A stretch of DNA of 41,388 nt from NCBI GenBank assembly GCA_030747035.1, contig JASLLM010000005.1:1-41388 (forward strand), written 5' to 3'. This DNA is from Alphaproteobacteria bacterium (GTDB lineage: Bacteria > Pseudomonadota > Alphaproteobacteria > GCA-2731375). Shown in pieces: positions 27,786 to 36,494 of this stretch. Position numbers and translations under genes: made by a program. The notes under the pieces were generated by a model. It ran no database searches, had not been told where the DNA came from, and worked only from the letters and a program-made list of their open reading frames with translations. The first letter of the stretch is position 1. Each line of letters starts with the position of its first letter.

Positions 27786-29054
27786 ATGTCAATTTTGCTT
27801 GGCTGTATCGCCGATGATTTCACCGGCGCCACGGATTTGGCCAATAGGTTGGTGCGCCAGGGCATGCGCACGGTGCAGTTCTTTGGCCCGCCTGCCGCCC
27901 ATATGGCGGTGCCGGAGGCCGAGGCCGTGGTTATTGCCTTGAAGTCCCGCACCAATCCCGTGGACGAGGCCATCGCGCAGTCACTGGACGCCCTGGCATG
28001 GCTGCGGGATGCGGGGGCGGAGCAGTTCTTTTTCAAGTACTGCTCAACCTTTGATTCGACGCCGGAGGGCAACATCGGCCCGGTGGCGGAAGCTCTATTG
28101 GAAGCCCTGGATCAGGATTTCACCATTGCCTGCCCGGCCTTTCCCGAAAATGGCCGCACCATTTGTTATGGCTATCTATTCGTGGGCGCGCAATTGCTCT
28201 CGGAATCGGGCATGCAGAACCACCCCCTGACGCCCATGACCGATTCGTCCCTGGTCCGCGTCCTGGCGGCGCAATGCCGCCATCCCGTCGGCCTGGTTGA
28301 TCACCGCACCGTGGCTGGTGGAGCGGACCAGATCGCGGCGGCCTTCGCCGGCCTGCGGGCAGAGGGCAAACATCACGCCATCGTCGATGCCTTAAGCGAT
28401 GACGATCTGCTGCGCATCGGCACGGCCTGTGCGAATCTGAAATTGATCACCGGCGGCTCCGGTGTCGCCCTGGGCCTGCCGGAGAACTTCCGCCGCGCCG
28501 GCAAGCTGTCCGGCGATACCGTGGCCGACCAGTTACCGCCCGTGCCGGGACCGGGGGCGGTGCTGTCTGGCTCTTGCTCCGAAGCAACCTTGGCCCAGGT
28601 GGCGGCCATGCAGCGCAGTCGGCCTTCGTTTCAAATCGACCCCCTGAAACTGGCGGCTGGCGAGGATCAGGCGGGCGAGGCCCTGGCCTGGGCCACGGCG
28701 CAATTGGCGGACGGACCGCCACTTATCTATGCCTCCGCCACACCGGTCCAGGTGCGGGCGGCGCAGGATCAATTGGGCCGGACGGAGGCCGGTGAATTGG
28801 TGGAAGCGGCGATGGCCAAAATCGCCACGGGATTGGTTGCGGCCGGGGTACGGCGTCTGGTGGTGGCGGGGGGCGAGACCTCCGGCGCCGTGGTGCAGGC
28901 CCTAGGCGTGGAGGGTATCCGTATCGGGCCGCAGATCGACCCGGGCGTGCCCTGGACGACGACCTTGGGACAGCCAGAATTGGCCCTGGCCTTGAAGTCG
29001 GGCAATTTCGGCGTCGAGGATTTCTTCCTCAAGGCCCTGGATTGCGCGCCATGA
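27786..29054 (+). CDS. otnK: Four-carbon acid sugar kinase family protein (3-oxo-tetronate kinase-like)
   Basis: LLGCIADDFTGATDLANRLVRQGMRTVQ, FKYCSTFDSTPEGNIGPV and VVAGGETSGAVVQALG. Start from ATG 27786. Confidence 0.88.
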   Translation: MSILLGCIADDFTGATDLANRLVRQGMRTVQFFGPPAAHMAVPEAEAVVIALKSRTNPVDEAIAQSLDALAWLRDAGAEQFFFKYCSTFDSTPEGNIGPVAEALLEALDQDFTIACPAFPENGRTICYGYLFVGAQLLSESGMQNHPLTPMTDSSLVRVLAAQCRHPVGLVDHRTVAGGADQIAAAFAGLRAEGKHHAIVDALSDDDLLRIGTACANLKLITGGSGVALGLPENFRRAGKLSGDTVADQLPPVPGPGAVLSGSCSEATLAQVAAMQRSRPSFQIDPLKLAAGEDQAGEALAWATAQLADGPPLIYASATPVQVRAAQDQLGRTEAGELVEAAMAKIATGLVAAGVRRLVVAGGETSGAVVQALGVEGIRIGPQIDPGVPWTTTLGQPELALALKSGNFGVEDFFLKALDCAP

Positions 29055-29689
29055 ACGAAAGCCGCCTGCGCCAGCAAATCTGCGATATCGGCGCTTCGAT
29101 CCATGGCCGTGGCCTGACCCATGGCGCCACGGGCAATATCTCCCTGCGTCTGGATGACGGCTGGTTGTTGACGCCGACAGGATCGAACCTGGGCAATCTT
29201 GATCCCGACCGCCTTTCCCGGCTGGATGGGGACGGCAAACATATCGCGGGCGACAAACCGACCAAGGAAAGTTTCCTGCACCTGGCGGTCTACGATCAGC
29301 GGCCGGGCAGTGGCGCGGTGGTGCATCTGCATGCCACCCATTCCGTCGCCGTCTCGGTGCTGGCGGATCTGGACCCCGCCGATCTGCTGCCGCCCATCAC
29401 GGCCTATTACGTCATGCGGGTGGGCAAGCTGCCCCTGGTGCCATTCTATGCCCCGGGTGATATGAAACTGGCGGAAGCGGTGCGGGAAACCGCCGCTGAC
29501 CATCACGTCATGCTGCTGGCCAATCATGGCCCCGTGGTGGCGGGCACCGATCTGTCGGCGGCGTTGGATGCGGCGGAGGAATTGGAGGAAACGGCGCGTC
29601 TGTTCATGCTTTTACAAGGGCAGCGAACGCGCTACCTTACGGAAGGGCAGGTCGCGGCATTGCGCAAGGCATTTCCGAACAAGGCCTAA
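29051..29689 (+). CDS. otnC: Class II aldolase family protein (3-oxo-tetronate 4-phosphate decarboxylase-like)
   Basis: GLTHGATGNISLRLDDGWLLTPTGSNLG, VVHLHATHSVAVSVLADL and MLLANHGPVVAGTDL; ATGA overlap with the otnK-like gene. Confidence 0.87.
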   Translation: MNESRLRQQICDIGASIHGRGLTHGATGNISLRLDDGWLLTPTGSNLGNLDPDRLSRLDGDGKHIAGDKPTKESFLHLAVYDQRPGSGAVVHLHATHSVAVSVLADLDPADLLPPITAYYVMRVGKLPLVPFYAPGDMKLAEAVRETAADHHVMLLANHGPVVAGTDLSAALDAAEELEETARLFMLLQGQRTRYLTEGQVAALRKAFPNKA

Positions 29690-29704
29690 CAATGGGGAGA
29701 AATC

Positions 29705-30262
29705 ATGGGCTATTCACTGGAACAATTCTGTCAGGACACGCGTGAGGCGTTGACCGCCAACCCGGGCCACGAAGGCCGGGACATGGCGCGGGCGAATTTG
29801 GAAAAACTGCTGGTCGATCCGGACTTTTTGGCGTCCACCCTGGGCGATGACCAGGAGCCGGGCGTGGAAACCATCTATGAAGATCCGGATTTGAAATTCT
29901 GTGTCCTGGCCTATCTGGCCGGCGCCGATCGGACCTCTCCGCCCCATGATCATGGTGTTTCCTGGGCCGTTTACGGCCAGGCGGAAAAGCATACGGATAT
30001 GCAGATGTACCAGCGAGTCGACGGCGGCGCGGGAGCGGGCGAGGCGAAGTTGGAGTTGATCAAGGAATTCCGCCTCAACCCCGGCCAGGCCGGCCTGTTT
30101 GACGTAGGCGAAATCCACGCCATCGATCATCCCAAGGGCGCTCGTTTCGTCCGCGTCACCGGCGAGGACCTCAACCATGTGGAGCGTCTGCGCTTCGATG
30201 CCGAAGCCGGCACGGCCGAGGTCATCGAGGACCAGGGCGTGCCCCACCCGGACAAGGCTTAG
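29705..30262 (+). CDS. Cysteine dioxygenase-like / cupin-fold metalloenzyme
   Basis: YLAGADRTSPPHDHGVSWAVYGQAEKHTDMQMYQRVDGG metal-binding HxH motif region, and a later H in GEIHAIDHPKG. Confidence 0.7.
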   Translation: MGYSLEQFCQDTREALTANPGHEGRDMARANLEKLLVDPDFLASTLGDDQEPGVETIYEDPDLKFCVLAYLAGADRTSPPHDHGVSWAVYGQAEKHTDMQMYQRVDGGAGAGEAKLELIKEFRLNPGQAGLFDVGEIHAIDHPKGARFVRVTGEDLNHVERLRFDAEAGTAEVIEDQGVPHPDKA

Positions 30263-30280
30263 CTGCGCCGCGCCCCCAAC

Positions 30281-30405
30281 GTCATGCCCGCGCAGGCGGG
30301 CATCCATGCCGTTAACGGAAACCCGGCGCGGTGGCGCCAGGTTCCACCGCCAACCGTGACGCCCAGCGGCCTCAGGCACGGGCTCCCGCCTGCGCGGGAG
30401 CGACA
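30281..30405. repeat. Intergenic hairpin repeat, copy 1
   Basis: GTCATGCCCGCGCAGGCGGGCATCCATGCCG ... CAGCGGCCTCAGGCACGGGCTCCCGCCTGCGCGGGAGCGAC, with a hairpin at each end. Confidence 0.9.
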
Positions 30406-30427
30406 AATTTTGGCATCAGGCACTTTC

Positions 30428-30552
30428 GTCATGCCCGCGCAGGCGGGCATCCATGCCGCTAACGGAAAGGCGGCGCGGTGGTGCCATGTCCCACCGCCAT
30501 CCGTGACCCCCAGCGGCCTCAGGCATGGGCTCCCGCCTGCGTGGGAGTGACG
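30428..30552. repeat. Intergenic hairpin repeat, copy 2
   Basis: Near-copy of 30281..30405, offset 147 nt, same orientation and same terminal hairpins. Confidence 0.9.
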
Positions 30553-30566
30553 GTAGGGGCTACGGG

Positions 30567-32873
30567 TCAACGCCCGGCGACGGCCTCCAAGCGGGCCAGA
30601 ACGAATTTGTGCCAGGGTGTGTAGGCGAAATCGTCGCGGTCCTCGACGGCAGTCAGTTCGTTCGGTGAAATGCCGGTGACGACCTGGTTGCCCTGGGCAT
30701 CGGGGTAGGACAGGCCAAAACCGTTGGGCAACGAAATGGTACCGGGCAGCATGCGCTTATCCACCTCCACCACTACCTCGACCGAATCCCGCGCCGTGGT
30801 CAGCCACGCCGTGCCGCCGTCATTGATGCCAAGGTTGGCGGCATCGGAGGGATTGACCGATAGGGTCAGGGCATTGTTGGACTTGGCCCAGGCCGGATCG
30901 CGCACCACCGTGTTGGCGGTATAGGACCGCCGTTCGCCCGCCGCCAGCACCAAAGGGAATTCCTCCGTGGTCTCGGCACCAGCATAATCAGCCAGCTCCC
31001 GGACCTTGTCCAGCATCTCGGGCAGCTGCAGGTTGACCTTGCCGCCCGCCAGGCGGTTACGGCGCAAGCTGTCCTCGGGCTCGTCCATGGAAAATACCAG
31101 GCCCGACTGCGCCGCGATCAAAGCCTGAAACAGACTGTTACCGGCCTGCATGGACGTGCCGTCAAAACCGGCCCGTGCCAGGGAGGACGCTTCCGTGGCC
31201 GCGAACATCTGCGCCACGCCCCACAGGGCCGCAGCCTCCGTCATGCCGTCGGGCAGACTGGGTCCCAGAGTACGGTAGAGCACATAGGCGCCGTAATTGT
31301 TGATTTTCGGATTGGCGTTGGCCGCCGCACCGAAGGCTAAGGCGAATGCATCCAGACCTTCCTCCGCCGCCGCCCGCAGGGGTTCCAGTTCGGCGTCATC
31401 GAAGGGGTCGATGGCCTCCAGCAGACGGGCATGAATTTCAGGTTCCGACAAGGTGCCGGGCAGGGGCGGCATCAGGGGCGTGCGTAGCTGGGCACAGTTT
31501 TCCGGGAACTCGAAATTGAAGAATGTCATCTCCGGCTTCTCATACTGGCTCGACGCCGGCAGCACATAGTCGGCCTCTTGCGCCGTTTCGGTCATGGCGA
31601 CGTCGATTACCACCACCAGATCCAAGGCAGCCAGCGTCTCGCGCATGCGCTTGGCATCGGCCAGGGAGTGCACCGGGTTGGCGCTTTCAATCAGCATGGC
31701 GCGGAAGCGGTCGGGATGATCGTTGAGAATTTCGTCGGGCAACATGTTGCAGGGGATCAGGCCAGAAATGATCCGCGATTCCGTCACCGGCGTGGTCTTG
31801 TAGCTGGTCTCATAGCCGCGCTCGTCCCGTGTCTCACTGATCTTGTCGGGCGAAAAGATCGTCACCAACTGGGCCGGCAGATTGACCGCGCCGGCCTTGG
31901 CAAAGTTGCCCGTCAGCAGGAACAGCAGGATACAGTGGTAGCTGTTAAGCGTGGAATTGGGCGCCATCTCGATGCCCAGATCCTCCAACACCGACAGACT
32001 GTTTGTCCGGCCCAGAATTTCCGCGACTTCCTCAACCTGGGCCATCTCTATGCCGGCATAGGCGGCATACTGGGCAACGGGAATCTCCGCCAGGGCCTCT
32101 ATCACCGCTTCCTGGCCCTGGGCGTGTTCAGCCAGCCAGTCATGGTCGATCAGTTCCTGTTGCACCAATTGCCCCAGAATGCCGGCCAACAGCCAGGCAT
32201 CGCGGCCGGGTTTGACGCGCAGGTGGATATCCGCCAGCTCCGCCGTTTCCGTCACCCGCGGGTCGATCACGATCAGCTTGCGGTTCGGGTCTTTCGCCAT
32301 CTGGCGCAGCACCACCCGGGCGCGGGGGAAGCCGTTGGATTGCCAGGGGTTCTTACCCACCAGCAGGGCGGTTTCGCAATGTTCGAAATCACCGTGGTAA
32401 AAACCGCCGACCATGCGGTCGAAGACCCAGGACAGGCCGGTCTTTTCCTGGGCCAGGGCGTTGCCGCGATAGCGGCTGCCGATGGCCCGGCGCAGGGGCG
32501 GGGAATAGCCGCCGCCCAAATGGTTGCCCTGGCCGCCGCCGCCGTAATAGACGATCTTGTCGCCGCCCAGTTCATCGCGGATGGCGACCAGTTTCCCGGC
32601 GATCTCGGCGATGGCGGTATGCCAGTCAATTTCCTCGAATGTACCGTCATCGCGCCGCCGCAGGGGTGCGGTCAGACGCCCCCTGGCGGATTGGTAGTAA
32701 TTTAGCTGCAGGGCCTTGTTGCAGGTGTAGCCTCTGGTGCCGGGGTGTTCCTTGTCGCCCCGGACCCGGACGATTTCCCGGCCGTCCTTGCCGCCCAATT
32801 GCACCAGAACACCGCAGTTGCTGCCACACAGGACGCAGGCGGTTTTCTTCCACTCGGCATCCTTGTCAGCCAT
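30567..32873 (-). CDS. Molybdopterin-dependent oxidoreductase with N-terminal [4Fe-4S] motif (formate dehydrogenase/DMSO reductase superfamily)
   Basis: CVLCGSNCGVLVQLGG...GYTCNKALQLNYYQSARGRLTAPLRR, LLVGKNPWQSNGFPRARVVLRQM, VIDPRVTETAELADIHLRVKPGRDAWLL and C-terminal molybdopterin dinucleotide-binding region. Confidence 0.9.
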   Translation of the reverse strand: MADKDAEWKKTACVLCGSNCGVLVQLGGKDGREIVRVRGDKEHPGTRGYTCNKALQLNYYQSARGRLTAPLRRRDDGTFEEIDWHTAIAEIAGKLVAIRDELGGDKIVYYGGGGQGNHLGGGYSPPLRRAIGSRYRGNALAQEKTGLSWVFDRMVGGFYHGDFEHCETALLVGKNPWQSNGFPRARVVLRQMAKDPNRKLIVIDPRVTETAELADIHLRVKPGRDAWLLAGILGQLVQQELIDHDWLAEHAQGQEAVIEALAEIPVAQYAAYAGIEMAQVEEVAEILGRTNSLSVLEDLGIEMAPNSTLNSYHCILLFLLTGNFAKAGAVNLPAQLVTIFSPDKISETRDERGYETSYKTTPVTESRIISGLIPCNMLPDEILNDHPDRFRAMLIESANPVHSLADAKRMRETLAALDLVVVIDVAMTETAQEADYVLPASSQYEKPEMTFFNFEFPENCAQLRTPLMPPLPGTLSEPEIHARLLEAIDPFDDAELEPLRAAAEEGLDAFALAFGAAANANPKINNYGAYVLYRTLGPSLPDGMTEAAALWGVAQMFAATEASSLARAGFDGTSMQAGNSLFQALIAAQSGLVFSMDEPEDSLRRNRLAGGKVNLQLPEMLDKVRELADYAGAETTEEFPLVLAAGERRSYTANTVVRDPAWAKSNNALTLSVNPSDAANLGINDGGTAWLTTARDSVEVVVEVDKRMLPGTISLPNGFGLSYPDAQGNQVVTGISPNELTAVEDRDDFAYTPWHKFVLARLEAVAGR

Positions 32874-32877
32874 GAGT

Positions 32878-33765
32878 TTATCCTTCCATGTCGCTCTTTA
32901 GGTCCTGATACATTTGCAGGGCATTATCCGGGCTTTCGTTACGGTGAACCACGGCGCCGACGGCCTGGATCATGGCGACGGGGCTGTCGGACTGGAAGAT
33001 GTTGCGGCCCATGTCGACACCGGCCGCGCCCTGGTCAACGGCCCGGTAGGCCATCTCCAGGGCCTCGCCCTCGGGCAGTTTCTTGCCGCCGGCGATCACA
33101 ATGGGCACCGGACAGCCAGCCACCACTTTCTCGAAACCGTCTTCGATGAAATAGCTTTTCACATAGTGGGCGCCGATCTCCGCCGCGATCCGGGTCGCCA
33201 GGCCAAAATAGCGGGCATCGCGGGCCATATCGGCGCCGACGCCGGTCACGGCCAGGGTCGGGATGCCATAGCGGCTGCCCGTGTCGATCAATTTCACCAC
33301 ATTGGCGATGGATTGATGCTCGTACTCCGCACCGACATAGATCTGCGCCGTGATGGCGGCGGCGTTCAGGCGGATGGCATCATCGATATCCACCGCGACG
33401 AGTTCGTTGGACAGCTCGGTCAGGATGCTTTGCCCGGCGGAAGAGCGCAGCACGATGGGCTTGGTGGAGGTGGGGGAGATGCAACTGCGCAGGGCGCCGC
33501 GCGTACACATCAGGACATCGGCATGGGGGATCAGCGGCGGAATCGCCAGATCCATACGCTCAATACCCGTGGTCGGGCCTTGGAAATAGCCGTGGTCGAA
33601 GGCCAGCATGACCGTACGGCCGGAGTCCGGATTGAAAATCCGCGATAGGCGGTTCTGCATGCCCCAGTCCAGGGCGTTCGAGCCCTTTAGGAAGAACGGT
33701 TCGTTCCGGGCCGGAGTGTCCAAGCCGAAATCCTTGCCTTCCTTAATGTCGTCTAGATCCGCCAT
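32878..33765 (-). CDS. lsrF: LsrF-like class I aldolase/thiolase (3-hydroxy-5-phosphonooxypentane-2,4-dione thiolase family)
   Basis: [56 protein letters not shown] and [17 protein letters not shown]. Likely start is the internal ATG 33765 ([10 protein letters not shown]). Confidence 0.85.
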   Translation of the reverse strand: MADLDDIKEGKDFGLDTPARNEPFFLKGSNALDWGMQNRLSRIFNPDSGRTVMLAFDHGYFQGPTTGIERMDLAIPPLIPHADVLMCTRGALRSCISPTSTKPIVLRSSAGQSILTELSNELVAVDIDDAIRLNAAAITAQIYVGAEYEHQSIANVVKLIDTGSRYGIPTLAVTGVGADMARDARYFGLATRIAAEIGAHYVKSYFIEDGFEKVVAGCPVPIVIAGGKKLPEGEALEMAYRAVDQGAAGVDMGRNIFQSDSPVAMIQAVGAVVHRNESPDNALQMYQDLKSDMEG

Positions 33766-33926
33766 GTGCCGGGTTTCCTTGTTTGCAATACTGTTTGAAA
33801 GTTTACTGATTGTAATGGGTTGCACACCATGAGCAGTAGCGATTTCTGCCCAGCCATGCGTTGATGAACAACCGCGACCGACTGGCGCGGGCTATCCGAT
33901 CCTAATTTAGAGGTTCTATCTTGAAT

Positions 33927-34283
33927 TCAGGCGACGCGAAAGCTTTCACCGCAGCCGCAGCGGTCTGATTCGTTGGGGTTGTTGAAAACGAAGGACGATT
34001 GAAATTTGTCCGTGACGAAATCCATCTCGGCCCCGATCAGGAACATGATCGCGGTCGGGTCGATGAAGATCTTGACGCCGTCGGTCTCTACCTCTTCCTC
34101 GAACTTCTTCTTTTCCCTGGCGTATTCGACCTCGTACATCAGGCCGGAACAGCCGCCTTTCTTCACGCCGACCCGCAAGGCCAGCACATCGCCGTCGCCG
34201 CGCGCCATCAATTCCTTGGCCCGCGTCACGGCGGCATCCGTCATGGTGAGTAGCGGTGGTCTTTCCATAGTCAAATTTCCCAT
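33927..34283 (-). CDS. sufA: Iron-sulfur cluster assembly scaffold/carrier SufA/IscA family
   Basis: VGVKKGGCSGLMYEVEYA and SDRCGCGESFRVA motifs, at the end of the suf operon. Confidence 0.9.
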   Translation of the reverse strand: MGNLTMERPPLLTMTDAAVTRAKELMARGDGDVLALRVGVKKGGCSGLMYEVEYAREKKKFEEEVETDGVKIFIDPTAIMFLIGAEMDFVTDKFQSSFVFNNPNESDRCGCGESFRVA

Positions 34284-34327
34284 TCCCCAACGCCGCCAAG
34301 ATTAGGTGGCGTTATCTTGCCATAATC

Positions 34328-34750
34328 CTAAAACATATCCAATTCGACGCGGGCCGCTTCCGACATCATGGACATATCCCACGGCGGATCCCAGACCAGT
34401 TCGACCACGACCTCGCCCACCCCCTCGGCTTCCGAGACGATCCTGGCCAGATGGCCCGGCAGAATGCCCGCGACGGGGCAGCCCGGTGCGGTCAGGGTCA
34501 TCTGGATGTCCACCTTGCCGGAAGGGTCGAGTTTGTAGTCATAGATCAGCCCCAAATCGAAAATATTGACCGGGATTTCCGGGTCATAGACTTCCCGCAT
34601 GGCGTCGATCACGGCGGATTCCGAGGCGGGGGTAACACCTTCCGCCAACGGTTCGCCGGCGCGTGCCTTGCCGTCCTCGTCCAATTCCGGACCATGCAAA
34701 TGGCCGAAGGGATTGAACATCCCGTGCGGATCCATATCCGACATATCCAT
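34328..34750 (-). CDS. sufT: SUF system Fe-S assembly protein SufT (DUF59/MIP18 family)
   Basis: REVYDPEIPVNIFDLGLIYDYKLDPSGKVDIQMTLTAPGCPVAGILPGHL. Confidence 0.9.
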   Translation of the reverse strand: MDMSDMDPHGMFNPFGHLHGPELDEDGKARAGEPLAEGVTPASESAVIDAMREVYDPEIPVNIFDLGLIYDYKLDPSGKVDIQMTLTAPGCPVAGILPGHLARIVSEAEGVGEVVVELVWDPPWDMSMMSEAARVELDMF

Positions 34751-34761
34751 CCTGTTTACTC

Positions 34762-35217
34762 CTAATCCGCTGCCCGTAAAGTATCCGGGGACCGTTCGGC
34801 CCGCTGGCTTAATTTCTGCATATGTTTCAACATCGCCATCATCCCCACCTGACGCTGCATGGTCAGCGCGCCCAGGTTCAGGCCGCGCACGTGATCCAAG
34901 GTGATTTCCGCCAGTTCCTCGCTGCTCAGGCCACTGAACGATCCGGTCATCATAGAGACCAAACCCTTAACGATTATGGCATCGCTCTGGCCGCGAAAAT
35001 GATGCGCGCCGTCCTCGATCTCATGAATGATCCAGACCTTCGACATACAGCCATGCATCAGATGGGCATCATCCATGCAGTCCGCCGGGAAGGGGGTCTT
35101 GTCGGCCCGCTTGCCAATATCGATGATGTATTCGAAGCGGCTTTCTTCGTCGAGCAGATCCAATGCTTCGACATACTCTTCGTACTGGGCCATTTTTTCC
35201 GCTGCGATAGCCATCAT
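34762..35217 (-). CDS. sufE: SufE family protein
   Basis: RFEYIIDIGKRADKTPFPADCMDDAHLMHGCMSKVWIIHEIEDGAHHFRGQSDAIIVKGLVSMM, with conserved HGCMSxVW Cys. Confidence 0.92.
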   Translation of the reverse strand: MMAIAAEKMAQYEEYVEALDLLDEESRFEYIIDIGKRADKTPFPADCMDDAHLMHGCMSKVWIIHEIEDGAHHFRGQSDAIIVKGLVSMMTGSFSGLSSEELAEITLDHVRGLNLGALTMQRQVGMMAMLKHMQKLSQRAERSPDTLRAAD

Positions 35218-36494
35218 CCGAACAAACTCCGGGCCCGTTCCAGGGCCGCAATCATGATGTCGATTTCGCCGGTGGTGTTGTACATGGCCAACGAGGCGCG
35301 CACGGTGCCATCAACGCCCAGGCGCGCCATCAGGGGCTCGGCACAATGCTGTCCGACCCGCGCGGCGACACCGGCCCGGTCCAACGTGGCCGCGGTATCA
35401 AAGGGGTGGATGCCGTCCTGCACGAACGACAAGATCGCCGCCTTTTCTGGCGCACTGCCGAACAGCCGGACATCCGGCATGGCGGTCAGGCGTTCCGTGG
35501 CGTAGGCCAACAGGGCCTTTTCATGGGCCGCGATCTTGTCCATGCCGATGGCCGAGACATAATCGATGGCAGCGCCCAGGCCGATCGCCTCGACAATCGG
35601 CGGGGTGCCGGCCTCGAAACGGTAGGGCGGCTCCTGATAGGTGGTTTTTTCATATGTGACCGTGGCAATCATATCGCCACCGCCCTGATAGGGCGGCATT
35701 TGCGCCAATAGCTCGGCCTTGCCGTACAGCACGCCAATGGCCGTCGGCCCGTACAATTTATGTCCGGTGAAGACATAGAAGTCCGCGTCCAGGTCCTGCA
35801 CATCCACTTTGCTGTGCACCACCGCCTGGCTGCCGTCCAGCAGCACCGGGATGCCGCGGTTATGGGCCAGACGCACAATCTCCTTGCCCGGCACCATGGT
35901 GCCCAGGACGTTGGAGCAATGGGTGATGGAGACCAGCTTGGTGTTGCCGTCCAACAAATCAGCGTAGGCATCCATGTCCAGAACGCCACGGTCGTCAATG
36001 GGCGCCACCTTCAATTCAATGCCGATCTCGTCGCGCAGCAATTGCCAGGGCACGATATTGGCGTGATGCTCCATGTCGGAAATCACCACGCCGTCGCCCT
36101 TGGAGAGAAATTCCCGGCCATAAGTAGCGGCGACCAGATTAATCGCCTCTGTGGTGTTGCGGGTGATGACGATTTCTTCTTCCGTGGGCGCGTTCAAGAA
36201 GCGGGCGATCGTCCCGCGCACGCTTTCGTAGCGGTCGGTTAGGGTCTGGCTCAGATAATGGGCGCCGCGGTGGACGTTGGTGTAGTCCTCCTCCAGCACC
36301 TGCGTCATGGCGTCGATCACGGCACGCGGCTTTTGTGCCGAGGCGCCGCTGTCAAAATAAACCAGGGGTTTGCCATGCACCTCTCGGCTCAGGATCGGGA
36401 AATCCCGGCGGATCAGATCGACATTGAAGCCGCCTTCCACGTTGTGGCCGGTCAGGTCGGTGTTTGTTGCGATATCGTTCATGCCGCCATCCAT
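35214..36494 (-). CDS. sufS: Cysteine desulfurase SufS
   Basis: VYFDSGASAQKPRAVIDAM, VISDMEHHANIVPWQLL, DFYVFTGHKLYGPTAIGVLYGK (PLP Lys) and RVGQHCAEPLM. Confidence 0.95.
   Translation of the reverse strand: MDGGMNDIATNTDLTGHNVEGGFNVDLIRRDFPILSREVHGKPLVYFDSGASAQKPRAVIDAMTQVLEEDYTNVHRGAHYLSQTLTDRYESVRGTIARFLNAPTEEEIVITRNTTEAINLVAATYGREFLSKGDGVVISDMEHHANIVPWQLLRDEIGIELKVAPIDDRGVLDMDAYADLLDGNTKLVSITHCSNVLGTMVPGKEIVRLAHNRGIPVLLDGSQAVVHSKVDVQDLDADFYVFTGHKLYGPTAIGVLYGKAELLAQMPPYQGGGDMIATVTYEKTTYQEPPYRFEAGTPPIVEAIGLGAAIDYVSAIGMDKIAAHEKALLAYATERLTAMPDVRLFGSAPEKAAILSFVQDGIHPFDTAATLDRAGVAARVGQHCAEPLMARLGVDGTVRASLAMYNTTGEIDIMIAALERARSLFG

Noticed and set aside
30281-30552. Possible CRISPR array
   Set aside because: Only two units, ~125 nt each with conserved interior; no short spacers of unique sequence and no cas genes.
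30259-30570. ORFs on both strands (88 and 103 aa) with internally repeated RHSHAGGSPCLRPLGVT-type sequence
   Set aside because: They are translations of the two-copy intergenic hairpin repeat, a common source of spurious proteins.
31578-32705. 375-aa plus-strand ORF antisense to the molybdopterin oxidoreductase
   Set aside because: His/Gln/Gly-rich shadow ORF; the opposite strand carries the real enzyme.
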